Positions 11,638 to 23,646 of a stretch of DNA of 64,000 nucleotides are shown piece by piece. Both the position numbers and the translations under genes were made by a program. The stretch comes from [Phialemoniopsis] sp. UDSM-2020 (lineage: Eukaryota; Ascomycota; Sordariomycetes; Thyridiales; Thyridiaceae). The notes below the pieces were generated by a model. That model worked only from the letters and a program-made list of their open reading frames with translations. It searched no databases and was not told the origin of the DNA. Within the stretch, counting starts at the first letter, position 1; the number at the start of each line of letters is the position of its first letter. The DNA is taken from positions 2,108,001-2,172,000 of the forward strand of contig JAEILZ010000004.1 in the NCBI GenBank assembly GCA_018873225.1, read 5' to 3'.

Positions 11638-13970
11638 ATGGACGCCAAGGTGAGTTCAACCTGGATTTCTCTCTCCTCCTCCAATCAATTCCAAACTTAG
11701 ATCTCAGATCCTTCTGAAAATCACCTGTTCTTACCCATCTCTCAAATGTCCATTGCTCTGTGACCTCGGTCGTCTACCAGTGCCCCTGCTTACCCGTACT
11801 TGATAGCCTCAGCGCCCACCCAGAGGCTTTCTGCCCCCGATAGCCCACGACGAAAACGCGCCACCTGCCGCCCACCTCCTCCACCAACGACACAAGTCAG
11901 CGGGGAATCTCAAGGCAATGGCTGGTCATGGTGGTGTCAAGAACGGCATCCGCAGGGCCGTCTTCGCCGACGTCAGCAACAACGCTGGACGCGTCCAAGC
12001 CGTAGACCAAAAGCATGCGATGCCCAAGTCTACCATTGGAAAGGAGAACGCGCTAGCGCCACAGGGCAAATCAACCTTTCTCCAACCTGCCCAGCGACCA
12101 AAGAACTACGCCTCGGTGGCTGATCTGCGAAGCTTTCACCAGGCTCGGGAAGCTGAACCCAACTCCAGGGCGGATAACATTGTGTCCCACAATGAGGCAC
12201 AGGCGCCGCCTGTGCCCAGACACGGCGGTACCAAGAAAACCATGATTTACAATGACTCTGAACACTACCAGGGTTACGACCAACCTTACGAGAGGGAACA
12301 CGCACAGGCTCGACCAGACCCCGCGGACAGAAAGAGTCCGCGGCAGTATAAGAGCCAGCCCCATCTAAGAAACGACCAGCCTGTTCTCCGCCGAACACAA
12401 AGCCGCGTGCTTAACGAACACAATCAGCAAGAACCCATCGTCTTCCGGGACGACGACGCGACTGACATGCCTTACGTAGACGCTGTCGAGGACCTGCGTC
12501 TCTTGGACTGGCCTGTGCGCGAGGTCAACGAGAAGGACCTGCAGGATCATGCAGATCTCTATGATATCGACGCACGTGCCCTTGAAGCCCTCAGCCAGGA
12601 CTTGGACGTTGGAGTTGGCTCCAAGAACGAAGGCCTGCCTGTTGAAGCCGCCTCGCTCTCTCAGCAGGGCGTTCCCACCCAGGGTCTTTCCGAGTCCGAG
12701 GACTACTGGGATGACGACGAGGAGTTCTTCGACGATCAGGGCTACACAACCGCTCATTCCTACCGCTCTCTCGGCGACAACACGACCGGAGGCGCAACCA
12801 CCGTCATCGTTCCCAAGGTCACTGCCAAGATCCAGAGGGAACTGGACAATGCCAAGGTCCTCGTCGAGAGCCAGATCACTCAAGAGGAGCTGGACGAAGA
12901 GGCTTGGGACGTTAGCATGGTCGCCGAGTACGGCGATGAGATCTTTGACTACATGAAGCAGCTTGAGGTGAGTTTTTTCCTTTTGCTGGAGGTGTACTCA
13001 TCGCGTTTGCTGCACGCCCCTTCCGGTGGATTACTGACACCTTTGTTTCTCCCTAGGCCAAGATGTTGCCCGACTCGCACTACATGGACAACCAAACCGA
13101 GATTCAGTGGTCCATGCGCTCGGTGCTGATGGAGTGGCTTGTCCAAGTCCATCATCGATTCAGCCTCCTGCCCGAAACCCTGTTTCTTACGGTCAACTAC
13201 ATCGACCGCTTCCTCACCTCCAAGATCGTTTCTGTCGGCAAGCTCCAGCTCGTGGGCGCCACTGCCATCTTCATTGCTGCCAAGTACGAAGAGATTAATT
13301 GTCCTTCGATCCAGGAGATTGTGTACATGGTCGACGGCGGTTACTCGGTCGACGAGATCCTCAAAGCTGAGCGATTCATGCTGAGCATGCTTGGCTTCGA
13401 GCTTGGCTGGCCTGGCCCGATGAGCTTCCTGCGGAGGATTAGCAAGGCCGATGAGTACGACCTGGAGACTCGTACGCTTGCCAAATATTTTCTCGAAATC
13501 ACCATCATGGACGAGCGTTTCGTCGGCAGCCCGCCCAGTTTCTTGGCTGCCGGTGCACATTGCCTTGCGCGAGCCATGCTCGGCAAGGGCGACTGGGTAT
13601 GTGCTCATTTTACACTTGTGTCCCGGAAATTGATAGGAATATGGCATACTAACCCGCATGCTAGTCACCCGCTCACACTCACTACTCTGGTTACACGTGG
13701 AGCCAGCTCAAGCACTTGGTGGTCATGATGCTCGAGTGCTGCCAGAACCCCCGCAACCACCACTCAGCAGTCTACGAGAAGTATGCGGACCGCCGTTTCA
13801 AGAAGGCTTCCATCTTCGTCGAGGAGGAGATCCGTAAGGGATTTGTCCTTACCCACCAGCCGCCACCGCCAACCATGCGCTATTCTATTCCCAGTCTGCT
13901 CGAGGAGAGCTCGGCTGCCCAGCAGTACCCGTCGCGCGAGACCGGCTTGTTGATCCCTATTGAGGGCTAA
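11638..13970 (+). CDS. G2/M-phase B-type cyclin
   Basis: Four exons, 11638-11649, 11813-12967, 13057-13596 and 13665-13970, give 670 residues. The first coding exon is 12 nt (MDAK), followed by a consensus GTGAGT donor. The second exon then continues in frame through DENAPP and LHQRHKSAGNLKAM, which fits the conserved N terminus of ascomycete mitotic cyclins and supports the short exon. A destruction-box-like RAVFADVSN at 52-60 (Phe in the usual Leu place) and a KEN box at 81-83 mark it for APC/C-dependent proteolysis. The cyclin N box runs about 395-520 (MRSVLMEWLVQVH, TVNYIDRFL, KYEEI) and the C-terminal cyclin fold about 525-645. Known family role: activates Cdk1 for mitotic entry (A. nidulans nimE, S. 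pombe cdc13). The last intron has a consensus TACTAAC branch site. Confidence 0.95.
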
Positions 13971-16050
13971 GCCAGAGAAAATTGCGAACAACTCAACCAT
14001 CTTCGTTTCGACGTACTCTTTATTTCGCCTAGACATCCGCCTGAGCTTGGGAACACTATCTTCTCTTCCTCGAGCTGGCCACCTTTACACCGATTCATTC
14101 GGCTTTTGATACCAATGGAACCTTAATATTTGCGTGCTTGCATGGCTGGACGTCTGACAGGGCGGGCTGCCGTTTGGCTGATTACTTCTATATCGTCGGG
14201 CCGTGCTGGATCAACATTGTCAACCGCCGCGACGACGACGACTTCTTCACTTCGAGGTTTCCGGATCCCTTTGCACTTGCCCTTTCTCTCTCGATGAGCT
14301 GCCACCTAGTGCTCGACTCTCGACCCAACTTAATTACGGCTTTGCCACTATCATGACCGATCACGAGACCACGACGATTTCTCCTGTTTCCTTAGCGCAA
14401 TGTGCTGGCTCTTTTGTTCCGCCTTTGTTATCTCCCCCCCCCCTCTCTCTCTCGGTCTCGTATCTCATGACGAGATCGAAAGGGGAGGAATGAGAGGAAG
14501 GCTTTGATTCCCCGATCTTTTACGGTGGCGTTTGTGGTATATACAGGATTTCTGCAGGGCATGGCAGAAGGCGGTGGGTGGAATTCATGCTATTACATAC
14601 CATACAGCAATAGAAGAAGGCAACAAAAAATCAGGGGCGTCAGATGTTAGTGGATGGGGGATTGCGAATCATACTGCATAGAGTGATGATAGTGTAGTGT
14701 ATTTTCTATTTGATTTGGCTTAGGGTGACGAAGAGCAATGGAATCGCATCTACTATGTGTTGTTCAGACGACACGAGTGAGTGAGTGCCTGTCCTACCCC
14801 GTCTACTTTTTTACTTGTAGGTACGGTTGGTACATGTGGTCTCGTGAGGGATGTGGGACCCGCAACTGCTAGTCTCTGGTGCCGTGTGAGTGTGTTGTTT
14901 GTTGTTGCAGAGAGGGTCTCCTTTGGCCCCTTGTGATGGACTCCCTTCAACCGGCACTAACATTGAGTGAAGTTGCTCGGATGGTGGGACTAAACAAAGC
15001 ACAGAGATATGTACACATTCGATAGAATCAGAGTTGACTTCAAGATAAACATAAGCTGCTATTGGAAACGACAAAGGTATGCAGTATCTGGATATGTGCT
15101 CCTGTTGCTTTGTAATGGTGATGGTTGAATCGATAGACAATGCGGGGGATTGAGGAGTGAAAGAGCATAGCTAGAAACATCACATTGCACATTGCTGGCA
15201 CTGATCCCATCCCAACCTCACAGTTGCAAGAGTGCTCCGGAAGTGCCCGTAGGCGCCCCGGTAGGTCATGGGCCGGGTCCCCAGGTTGGTGTGCGAGACC
15301 AGACAAGAGGCTCCAGTAGGATCCACCTCAAGCCTGAAACCCCCACAGGCTATGGCGCGAATTAGCTAACAGCCAATCCGCTGTGAGCGCATCAAGGCAA
15401 AAGGCGCACGGTACCTCCATGTGCGTGTACAATGTTCGTAAGATGAGGTACTCGGGGTAAAAATTCCTGTTCCTGACTGGACTAGGTTGCTCTCATTGCG
15501 ACCTGTACCACCCGCCAATCCGGACCGCCGCCGTTCCCGCCCAAATTTTTCACAAGCCTGGTGCGACAACGGAGACTGATGTCCCAGACTTTGGCTGCCA
15601 GAACCAGGACGAAAGAGAAAAAAAAAATCGCGCCAAATCTGAGCTTGGCTTGTCAACAGTGTGACACATCACCATCATCTTCAGCGCTCTGCACACTCAC
15701 ACAAAAGCAAAGCGCCTTTTGATTCTAGTTGTTTTTGGGGTGTCTTGCATGTTGCGACTCTTTATTTTCTATTATACCACTTTCACTTGTAGTGCCCTGG
15801 CCGCAATCGCACATTGATCACCCCCCATCACGATCGCCTCACCTTGTCGTTAGGGGCGAGTGCGTGTGCCAACTCTCCGAGAAATCCCCAGTTCTTTGCG
15901 CCAACCCCCAGCAAAGACGAGAGCTTTGGCCCCACAAAGGGTTCCCCGGGTTGTTCCACTGCGCCCAGCTGATTTTAACACTCGTTCTCACTCGTTCACC
16001 CTCTACTGGCCATCATTGGACCTCACCCTGGTGCTAAGTAATCCGCCAAC
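13971..16050. other. Intergenic region, cyclin 3' side and carrier promoter
   Basis: 2.1 kb with no credible coding frame. It contains a C/CT-rich tract near 14430-14455 and, close to the carrier gene, pyrimidine-rich sequence that should include its promoter and leader. Confidence 0.5.
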
Positions 16051-18320
16051 ATGTCGACAAAGGCCTCAGCAGTCAAGGAGGCCGTCAGAGAGAGCCTCAT
16101 CGGCTCCGAGGAGCCCCAACAGGCCTCCGCCTCCACCAAGGCCAGGTTCACCAGCAAGGCGTCCAAGGATCCCGAGAGCGGAGAGCTGTTTCTAGGCCCT
16201 GACGAGTTCATCGATGCCATTGCTCCGGCAGATGAGGACTTTGTATGTTGTTGGCTCACCTCTTTCAAAGCGCCCCTTTATGCTACGGTGGCTTCGTGCT
16301 CTTCTTGCTAACCACATCTCAACCCACCGCACAGCACAAGATCAAGCGTGAGCAGTACACGATCCTCTTCCGCGTCGCAGATCGGAAAGGTATCGGTCGA
16401 GTCAACCTGGCCGATTGGACCTACTTCGAAAACATCCTGTCCAAGCCCGACGCGGAGTACGAGATCGCCTTCAGGCTGTTTGATGTTGGCAGGCTCGGCA
16501 CTGTCAAGTATGAGGATTTCCGAAAGCTCTACGAGCTCAACAAGGGCCCGACAAGCATCCCCTTCAACTGGGAATGCGAGTGGGCCAAGCTCTACATTGG
16601 TGACCAGAAGAAGCGCCATGACATGGACTACCAGCAGTTCTCCCAGATGCTTCGTGGTCTGCAGGGCGAGCGCATCCGACAGGCCTTCCAGCTCTTCGAC
16701 AAGGATGGTGATGGATATATTGAGCCCGAGGACTTCGAGCGCATCATCCTCGAGACCTCAAAGCACAAGCTCTCGGACCACCTGCTCGAGAACTTGCACA
16801 CGCTGTGCAACATCTCCAAGGGTAGCAAGATCTCGTACGCCAACGTGCGAGCCTTCCAGAACATGATCAAGGAGATGGATCTGGTAGAGCTCATTGTGCG
16901 ACGCGCTTGCGCCAAGAGCTCTGACGGCAAGATTACCCGCACCGAGTTCCTGAACCAGGCGGCCAAGATCACCAGGTTCTCCCTCTTCACCCCCATGGAG
17001 GCAGACATCCTCTTCCACTTTGCCAGTCTCGATGACCCGTCTGGCCGGCTCGGTCTGATCGACTTTGCCAAGGTCTTGGACCCCTCGTGGCGAGGCCACG
17101 ATGCCGAGGACGGCTCTCAGCAGCGCCTACAAAACACCAAGTCAAGGACACAAAAGTTCTTGGGCAATGCGCTCGAGTCTGCTTACAACTTTGCCCTCGG
17201 TAGTGTTGCAGGCGCCTTTGGTGCCTTCATGGTCTACCCCATCGATCTAGTCAAGACGCGTTTGCAGAACCAGAGAGGTGCCCGACCGGGAGAGCGTTTG
17301 TATAAGAACTCAATCGACTGCTTCCAAAAGGTGATCCGCAACGAGGGGTTCCTGGGTCTGTACTCTGGTGTGCTGCCGCAGCTTGTTGGTGTGGCTCCGG
17401 AGAAGGCCATCAAGCTCACGGTGAACGACTTGGTGCGAGGCTGGTTCACCGACAAGCAGGGCAAGATCTTCTGGGGCCATGAGGTCCTTGCTGGTGGTAC
17501 CGCTGGTGCCTGCCAGGTGGTAAGTGCTCCCGGCCTCACCTTTCTGCCATATACTGTCGTGGTTCGGATAGCAGTGCTGACAGCCTTTTAGGTGTTTACC
17601 AATCCTCTCGAGATCGTCAAGATCCGTCTGCAAGTCCAGGGAGAAGTCGCAAAGACGGTGGAGGGCGCCCCGAAGCGCTCCGCAATGTGGATCGTCCGCA
17701 ACCTCGGTCTCGTTGGTCTTTACAAGGGAGCCTCGGCCTGTTTGTTGCGCGACGTTCCTTTCTCTGCCATCTACTTCCCCACGTACAACCATCTCAAGAA
17801 GGACATGTTTGGCGAGTCGCCCACCAAGAAGCTCGGCATCCTGCAGCTCCTGACGGCGGGTGCGATTGCCGGTATGCCTGCTGCGTACCTGACGACGCCG
17901 TGCGACGTCATCAAGACTCGCCTGCAGGTGGAGGCGCGCAAGGGCGACACCCAATACACGGGCCTGCGACACGCCGCGTCGACCATCATGAAGGAGGAGG
18001 GCTTCAAGGCCTTTTTCAAGGGCGGCCCCGCGCGTATCATGCGGTCTTCCCCGCAATTCGGTTTCACGCTTGCCGCGTACGAGGTCTTCAAGAGCCTGCT
18101 GCCCTACCCGGGCAGCGGCGAGCAGGCCAAGGTGCACACTGGTGTGGCCGAGGCCGTGTCGACGCTCAAGGAGAAGGTCGACACGAGCCCGTTTGCACGC
18201 AGCCGCAACGCGCTCAAGATCATCCTGGATCTGGACGAGGATTTCGGAAAGATCAAGGTGCCCGACCAAAAGGGATGGCGGACGCTGCCGGGTCTTGTGA
18301 ACGGCGGCGGTGCTAAATAA
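16051..18320 (+). CDS. AGC1: Mitochondrial aspartate/glutamate carrier with EF-hands
   Basis: Three exons, 16051-16242, 16335-17519 and 17592-18320, with phase-0 introns of 92 and 72 nt, give 701 residues. The N-terminal half is an EF-hand region; one canonical loop, [12 protein letters not shown], lies at about 186-197, and others are degenerate. From about residue 340 come three mitochondrial carrier repeats with signatures [22 protein letters not shown] and [11 protein letters not shown]. This two-part architecture is that of the aspartate/glutamate carriers (human citrin and aralar, yeast Agc1), which sit in the inner mitochondrial membrane and serve the malate-aspartate shuttle. Yeast Agc1 lacks functional EF-hands, whereas this protein retains one good loop, so calcium responsiveness is possible but not shown. 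The start codon is the ATG in GCCAACATG. Confidence 0.95.
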
Positions 18321-19184
18321 ATGAGGGAGTGAAACAATCTCCTCGGCCGACATTCTCGGTTATGTGGGCGGCCCGGTGAGGATCGGCAGTACGCGGCACT
18401 TTGGGCGGCACTTTGGCTCCAGCTTGAACCGTGGCCAACCAGCCAGCCTTGAGCCGCCTGTAAACCCCACCTGAAACCACCACGACCACCACTAACACTG
18501 CTTGATGCGTGCGCTTGTCGGCTGTTGCACTTGCAGCACCCGTTCCCAACAACAAAAACATCATGGCATAAACACCTGCATCTGGCATCGGCATTGGAGG
18601 CTTTTTATTTGCTTGTTGATATTGAGTTCTTTTCTTCTTTTCTTTTCTTTTCTTTTGTTGCCTTTTTTGTTCCATTGTTTTCTTTTCTTCTTTGCATGCA
18701 TCTTGGCCCTGGCTATGGTTTGATATAAAAAGACCGGCGTTCAGGATACGAAGGATCATTTGATGTGATGACAGTGGGCGGAGGAATGAAGGACAGTTAG
18801 GTGGAGAGGTGGTTTGGCCATGATGTGTCTACGGACATTTTCTCTTCCAGCCTTTCCATCTGATCTCGATATGTGGTGGTGTTTCTCTTTTTAGAACTTT
18901 GAAACCTCTCGAACGATGCGATACATGCATGGCATACATAGAGCAGGGTAAAACCGATGCGAGGTTGCTAGACGGGCACCACACAGGTTGCCATAGACAA
19001 GATTCCTCTATCTTCATAGCTAGAGCTCTCGTTATTTTTTCGAAACTGTACTAAAAATGAACAGACGATGGATTCCCAGATATTGGCTCTTCTGACTGAC
19101 TGTTGTGTGCCGTTTCTTGCTTTCATCAACATTGAACAACCCTTCTTGCATACCTGGATGGGGGCGGCCAACGGATCCGATCAG
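18321..19184. other. Convergent intergenic region
   Basis: Lies between the 3' ends of the carrier gene and the F-box-like gene. It holds a TTTTC-rich stretch at about 18627-18656 and otherwise looks like 3' untranslated sequence for both genes. Confidence 0.5.
18627..18656. repeat. TTTTC-type simple repeat
   Basis: An imperfect run of TTTTC units inside the 3' flank of the carrier gene. Confidence 0.85.
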
Positions 19185-19922
19185 TCACCCCGCATGCATG
19201 GGCACGAGCCGGGAGGTCTCCCAGCTCTCGTCGAACTCGCCGACGTCCTTGCCCGGGGGCTCGGACATGACGCGCTCGAGCCAGCGGGCGTAGCCCTGGA
19301 AACCCGTGACGCTGCCGACGACGCGGGCGTCGCGGACGCCGCGGACGCCCTCGAACAGGGTCAGGACGGCGCGGCCGGCGCCGAGGAAGACGGCCTGCCA
19401 GGGCTCGAGGACGAGCTGCTCGGCGCCCGAGAAGGCGGCGCGCAGCTGGGCGGCGGTCCAGGGCGGGTCGCAGTCGAGGCGCAGGCGCAGGCGCCAGCGG
19501 CGGATGAGGGGCAGGACCGAGGCCTCGCGCAGGGGCGGGTAGGACCGGTCGAGCGAGGGGAAGGAGGTGAGCAGCGTGGCGTGGGCGAGGAAGGTGTTGC
19601 GCGAGTAGAGCACGGGGCGGGCCTCGGCGTGGGTCTGGCGGCAGGCGAGGAGGATGCGCGGGGAGAAGGCCGGCGGCGGCGGCGGTGATGTCCGGGCCGC
19701 CGTAACTGATGCGGATGGGACTGTGGATATGGCTCGGGATGCTAATGGCGGGGATGAATGGAGAAGAAGGTATTCGTATACCTGGAGGCGGATCTCGTAG
19801 GGGAGGGTCAGAAAGGTTGGTGGTGGTGGCCGGGGCCGCCTGCGGTGTGGTGAAGTTGACATTGGTGCGGGCTTGACGTGTAAGTCGGTTGGTGTAAGAG
19901 GTGGATGATGTGCCTCTGGCAT
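19185..19922 (-). CDS. LPxEIR-type fungal F-box-like protein
   Basis: Single exon of 245 residues from the ATG of MPEAHHPP; a second in-frame ATG at 19862 would give 225 residues. After a Pro/Arg-rich leader comes FLTLPYEIRLQVYEYLL, then ILLACRQTHAEARPVLYSRNTF. The pair LPxEIR...ILxxCRQxxxEAxPVLYxxNxF is a very common signature of F-box-like or 2EXR-type proteins in Pezizomycotina, mostly of unknown function. The C-terminal half has no recognised domain. Third codon positions are almost all G or C, much more biased than the neighbouring carrier gene. A real gene is likely; function is unassigned. Confidence 0.75.
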   Translation of the reverse strand: MPEAHHPPLTPTDLHVKPAPMSTSPHRRRPRPPPPTFLTLPYEIRLQVYEYLLLHSSPPLASRAISTVPSASVTAARTSPPPPPAFSPRILLACRQTHAEARPVLYSRNTFLAHATLLTSFPSLDRSYPPLREASVLPLIRRWRLRLRLDCDPPWTAAQLRAAFSGAEQLVLEPWQAVFLGAGRAVLTLFEGVRGVRDARVVGSVTGFQGYARWLERVMSEPPGKDVGEFDESWETSRLVPMHAG

Positions 19923-20757
19923 CGTCAGACGACGGATTGACAACAGAGATCAGCTTAGATCGAGGCCGACTGACATGTCATCAGATGAGGGTCGGCGAAA
20001 AATATGTATAGAAGCAACTCTAGGACATATACGACATGATTTGCATGCACCGCCGTTATCAAAGGGTGCCAGTCCAGGGAGGCCTTTGCGAGTCAGGACA
20101 GATGGGTAGCGAGCTGTAGCTTGGGGGTCTGTCACAGTTTAAATTCGGTTGATGAGAGCAGTCTTTTCTTTGACATTTATCGATCTGTTTGTTCGAGGCT
20201 CTGTCTCCATACTTAAATATGATGACCCGACGCCAACAATGGATTGATGCTGCGGGTTTCAATCCATGGATGTCTCCCCTGTCCGCAGATCATGAAATGA
20301 TTTCTAGGTATGTATGAGTTGGCAGCCTCTGTCTAAGTACCTACCTTAGCTTGCCATTGGTCCGATACCTAGGTAGTGGACAAAAAGGACATCAGCTATC
20401 GTCCAAGCAGCGAGATGGCTTCGTCTGGTGTCTGAAAAGGGCAAAAGCTGGATAGCTAGACTGGCCTGGTTCTGAGCTGAGATCCCCCCCGCCTGGAAAA
20501 AAAGGACAGTCTAGGGGCCATGCTATCCATGGATGCCGTCATCCCGTCCATCACAAGCACGCGAGTGCAGGTGACACTTCCCCACCACTGGTTCCGGTTC
20601 ACGCGCTGCAGGGTACTTTTCTTAGGCTTGCTAAGTAAAAAAGAACAGAGCTGAGCTGAGCTTCATCTCTTTTCCTCATTGTCCGCATCGACACAATTTG
20701 CATCCCGAAGGCACCGGGATCGTGGCGTACAAAGCACCATCAGCCGCCGCCCCGGGC
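19923..20757. other. Divergent promoter region
   Basis: 835 bp between the divergent F-box-like and cystinosin-like genes. It includes a TACCTAGGTA palindrome at 20366-20375. No coding frame is apparent. Confidence 0.5.
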
Positions 20758-21677
20758 ATGTCGTTCCTGACGGTTGTATCCGCCATCTTTGGCTGGATCT
20801 ACACCATCTGCTGGTCCCTCTCCTTTTACCCACAGCCCATCCTCAATTACCGGCGCGGAACCACCTCCGGTACCACGGTCGACTTTCCCTTCATTAACAC
20901 CCTTGGTACGTTACAATGCGCACTACTCGCTGCATGCGCCCTGACTGACTGACATGCTTGCGCGCATCAGGCTTCATCGCCTACTTCGTCTCCAATTGCG
21001 CGCTTCTCTACTCGCCCGTCATCCGCGCCCAGTATGCTGCGCGCCACCACGGCTTGCCTCCGGCCGTCCAGTTTAATGATGTCGTCTTTGCTGGCCATGC
21101 CCTGATCCTCTGCATCATCATTGTGTCGCAGTACCTCCCCGGCGTGTGGGGATTTCCTCCCGCCCTCGGCCGCCGGCCCTCGCGCTTCATTCTCGGCGTT
21201 GCCTTTGGCTGCATCGTGGGCGTTCTGGCTGTCATCTTCCTCGTCGCCGGAGCGCAGGACACTGTCTCGGCCCCGCCCGGGTCTGATCCGGCAGCCACGG
21301 GATGGGCATGGCTCGACGCCGTCTACGCCATCTCCTACGTCAAGCTCATCATCACTGTCATCAAGTATACGCCCCAGATCCTGACAAACTACCGGAACAA
21401 GAGCACCCAGGGCTGGAGCATCGCTCAGATCCTGCTCGACTTCTCGGGAGGCGTCCTGAGCATCGCCCAGCTCGGCATCGACAGCTATATGCAGGGCGAC
21501 TGGTCCGGCGTGACGGGCAACCCAGTCAAATTTGGGCTAGGCAACGTGTCCATGTTCTACGACGTCATCTTCATTCTCCAGCACTACGTCCTGTACCCGG
21601 AAGCGGAGAGCAAGGCCCGTGAGACTGACCGCCTGCTGGAAAGGGGCGAAGGGCAGGATCGTCTGCGATACGACTAG
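20758..21677 (+). CDS. Cystinosin-like PQ-loop transporter
   Basis: Two exons, 20758-20905 and 20971-21677, joined in phase 1 (the Gly codon in NTLGFIAYF), give 284 residues. About seven hydrophobic segments are visible, with two PQ-loop motifs: SFYPQPILNYRR near residue 25 and KYTPQILTNYRNKSTQGW in the second half. These are diagnostic of the cystinosin/ERS1 branch, which exports cystine from lysosomes or vacuoles with protons. The C-terminal tail (RETDRLLERGEG) contains an acidic-dileucine-like ETDRLL that could act as a vacuolar sorting signal; this is inference. The chosen ATG is the first one in frame next to TM1. An upstream non-ATG open stretch is probably leader. Cystine as substrate is inferred from family. 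Confidence 0.9.
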
Positions 21678-22441
21678 ACCTGCTCACTCGGTTAAGTACA
21701 ACGCCATATATATGTGTGCTTCCTCTCGGTCGTGTGCATAACTTGCCAACGTCGGGTCATTTGCGGTCTTGTAAGCTGTTGACTTGGTCGTGAGAGTCAT
21801 AGCGTCCGGTCGAGGCAGATAGTTTTGGACACTCTGCGCTCAATAGCAAGATGCGGCCAAAGAGAGAGGGTTCACCGTCCATCCATCTTGTATGCATGTA
21901 CATTTTGTATATAATATAGAAGTTGAGGCGCGCAGCCCGCTGGTGCAGGATACCTATTATTGCATCAATTTGTCCCTGCACCGGACCATTGGCGAGCCCA
22001 GAAATGATTATGTGCATAATGCTTCCGAGCACCATGTGCGTAGCACTGCGAGCCCGCATACTTGTCCGACCATGGAAAAAGGGCGTCGGGTATTGGATAG
22101 CCTATCCATCGACTTGCGCAAAGCGCGTGGATGAGTGAGCATCGAGTTCCCGACCCGGGACGCCCCGTCGCGGCCCCGGCGATATCGGCTCGGAGGGCGC
22201 TGAATGATTGATTGACTGCCTATGAATGAGTGTTGGTGACAATTTCTCATTGATCATTCCTGCATTGCATTGTTACCAGTCACGAAGGTATTACCAGCAG
22301 GTGACCGCATGGTGGTGCAATTGAGTTTACTTTAAATAGGCCCAGCCGCAAGCTTGTCGAACACCATCTAACGAGAGTCATACTCCAATGCGCTTCACCC
22401 AGCAGACTCAACAGGAAATACACAACTACAGTTGAGAAAAA
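21678..22441. other. Intergenic region
   Basis: 764 bp between the cystinosin-like gene and the oxidoreductase gene. No credible coding frame, repeat or RNA gene seen; presumably the oxidoreductase promoter. Confidence 0.45.
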
Positions 22442-23461
22442 ATGGCAGGCTCCATACCCAAATCAGCACCAGCCGTGACACACAGGCCGGCCAACGAGAC
22501 ACCCCTTGCGCTCGAGTATCTGCCGGTCCCCGTGCCCTCGGGGCCGGAGGAACATCTCGTGCGCGTCCGCGCCGTGGCCATCACCAACGGCGAACTGGGC
22601 TGGCCCGAGCCGCGCACGCAAGAGATCCCCGTCCCGGGCTACGAGATGGCCGGCGAGGTCGCCGTCGCGCCCCCGGGTTCCCCCTTCCCCGTTGGCTCCC
22701 CCGTCTACGCGCTGACCAGCCCGCACCGCCAGGGCAGCGCCAAGGCGTACACGATCGCGCTGACGAGCGAGCTCGGGCGCATGCCGGACATCGACCCGGC
22801 CGAGGCCGCCACGGTGCCCCTGTCGGCGCTGACGGCGTGGCAGGCGCTCTTCGTGCACGCCGGGTTCGCCGAGCCCTCTGCCGCGGCGACGACGTCTACC
22901 GAGGGTGGCGATGACGGCGCGGTGGCGGCAGGAGGCGCAGGCGGGAAGAGCGTGCTCGTCACGGCGGCCGCGGGCGGCGTCGGCCTGTTTGCCGTGCAGC
23001 TCGCGCGCCTCGCGGGCATCGGGCGCATCGTCGGCACGTGCGGGACCACCAACGTCGACTTTGTCAAGGGCCTCGGCGCGCACGAGGTCTTGGACTATCG
23101 GTCGGGCCCGGGCTACCTGGCCGCGCTGGGCGAGGACAAGTTCGACCTGGTGATCGACTGCGTCGGCGGCGAGACGCTGACCGAGGTGTGGCGGCTCGCC
23201 AAGCCCGGGGGCATGGTCATCAGCGTAGCGGAGCCGGCCGAAGCGAAGCGGCCGGCGGCCGGCGTGGGCGAGGGGGTGCGGGACCTGTGGTTCATCGTGG
23301 AGCCGAACAAGAGGCAGCTGGAGAGGATCACGCAGTTGATCGAAGCGTGGGGGCTAAAGACAACCTTTGATTCTACTTTCTCGCTCGAGGAGTTTGAACA
23401 GGCTTTTGCAAAGGCGCAGAGTGGGCATGTGACGGGGAAGGTGGTGTTTGTCATTCCTTGA
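22442..23461 (+). CDS. Zn-independent MDR oxidoreductase (quinone reductase-like)
   Basis: Single exon, 339 residues, normal for a medium-chain dehydrogenase/reductase. The N-terminal catalytic domain contains VRVRAVAITNGELGWP and VPGYEMAGEV. The Rossmann domain starts at about 168 with SVLVTAAAGGVGLFAVQLAR, the AxxGGVG NAD(P)H motif of quinone reductase/zeta-crystallin-type enzymes. The cysteine ligands for structural zinc and the GHE motif of classical alcohol dehydrogenases are missing, so a zinc-free NADPH:quinone or enone reductase is expected. A Gly/Ala/Thr-rich insert of about 25 residues sits between the catalytic and Rossmann domains and looks like a flexible loop. The first 800 nt are extremely G/C-biased at third positions, and the bias relaxes near the 3' end. 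The physiological substrate is unknown. Confidence 0.9.
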   Translation: MAGSIPKSAPAVTHRPANETPLALEYLPVPVPSGPEEHLVRVRAVAITNGELGWPEPRTQEIPVPGYEMAGEVAVAPPGSPFPVGSPVYALTSPHRQGSAKAYTIALTSELGRMPDIDPAEAATVPLSALTAWQALFVHAGFAEPSAAATTSTEGGDDGAVAAGGAGGKSVLVTAAAGGVGLFAVQLARLAGIGRIVGTCGTTNVDFVKGLGAHEVLDYRSGPGYLAALGEDKFDLVIDCVGGETLTEVWRLAKPGGMVISVAEPAEAKRPAAGVGEGVRDLWFIVEPNKRQLERITQLIEAWGLKTTFDSTFSLEEFEQAFAKAQSGHVTGKVVFVIP

Positions 23462-23646
23462 ATCTCGAGTCTGTATGAAGATAGCTCCCTTCAGACTTGG
23501 CTGCAGACCTGCTGCAGTAATATCTCATCCTCATCTCCAAAAGCTTGATCCCCACTCAAGTCGTGGTGCGTACGCAACTCAAAACGTCGGGCTTATCGAG
23601 TCTCTAAGCCTCTCTGTGGAGGGCTCTCACCTCGCCTCCAACTCTC

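Noticed and set aside
16243..16311. Continuation of the first carrier exon to the stop at 16311
   Set aside because: A GTATGT donor and an ACAG acceptor at 16334 give a phase-0 join that restores the EF-hand region.
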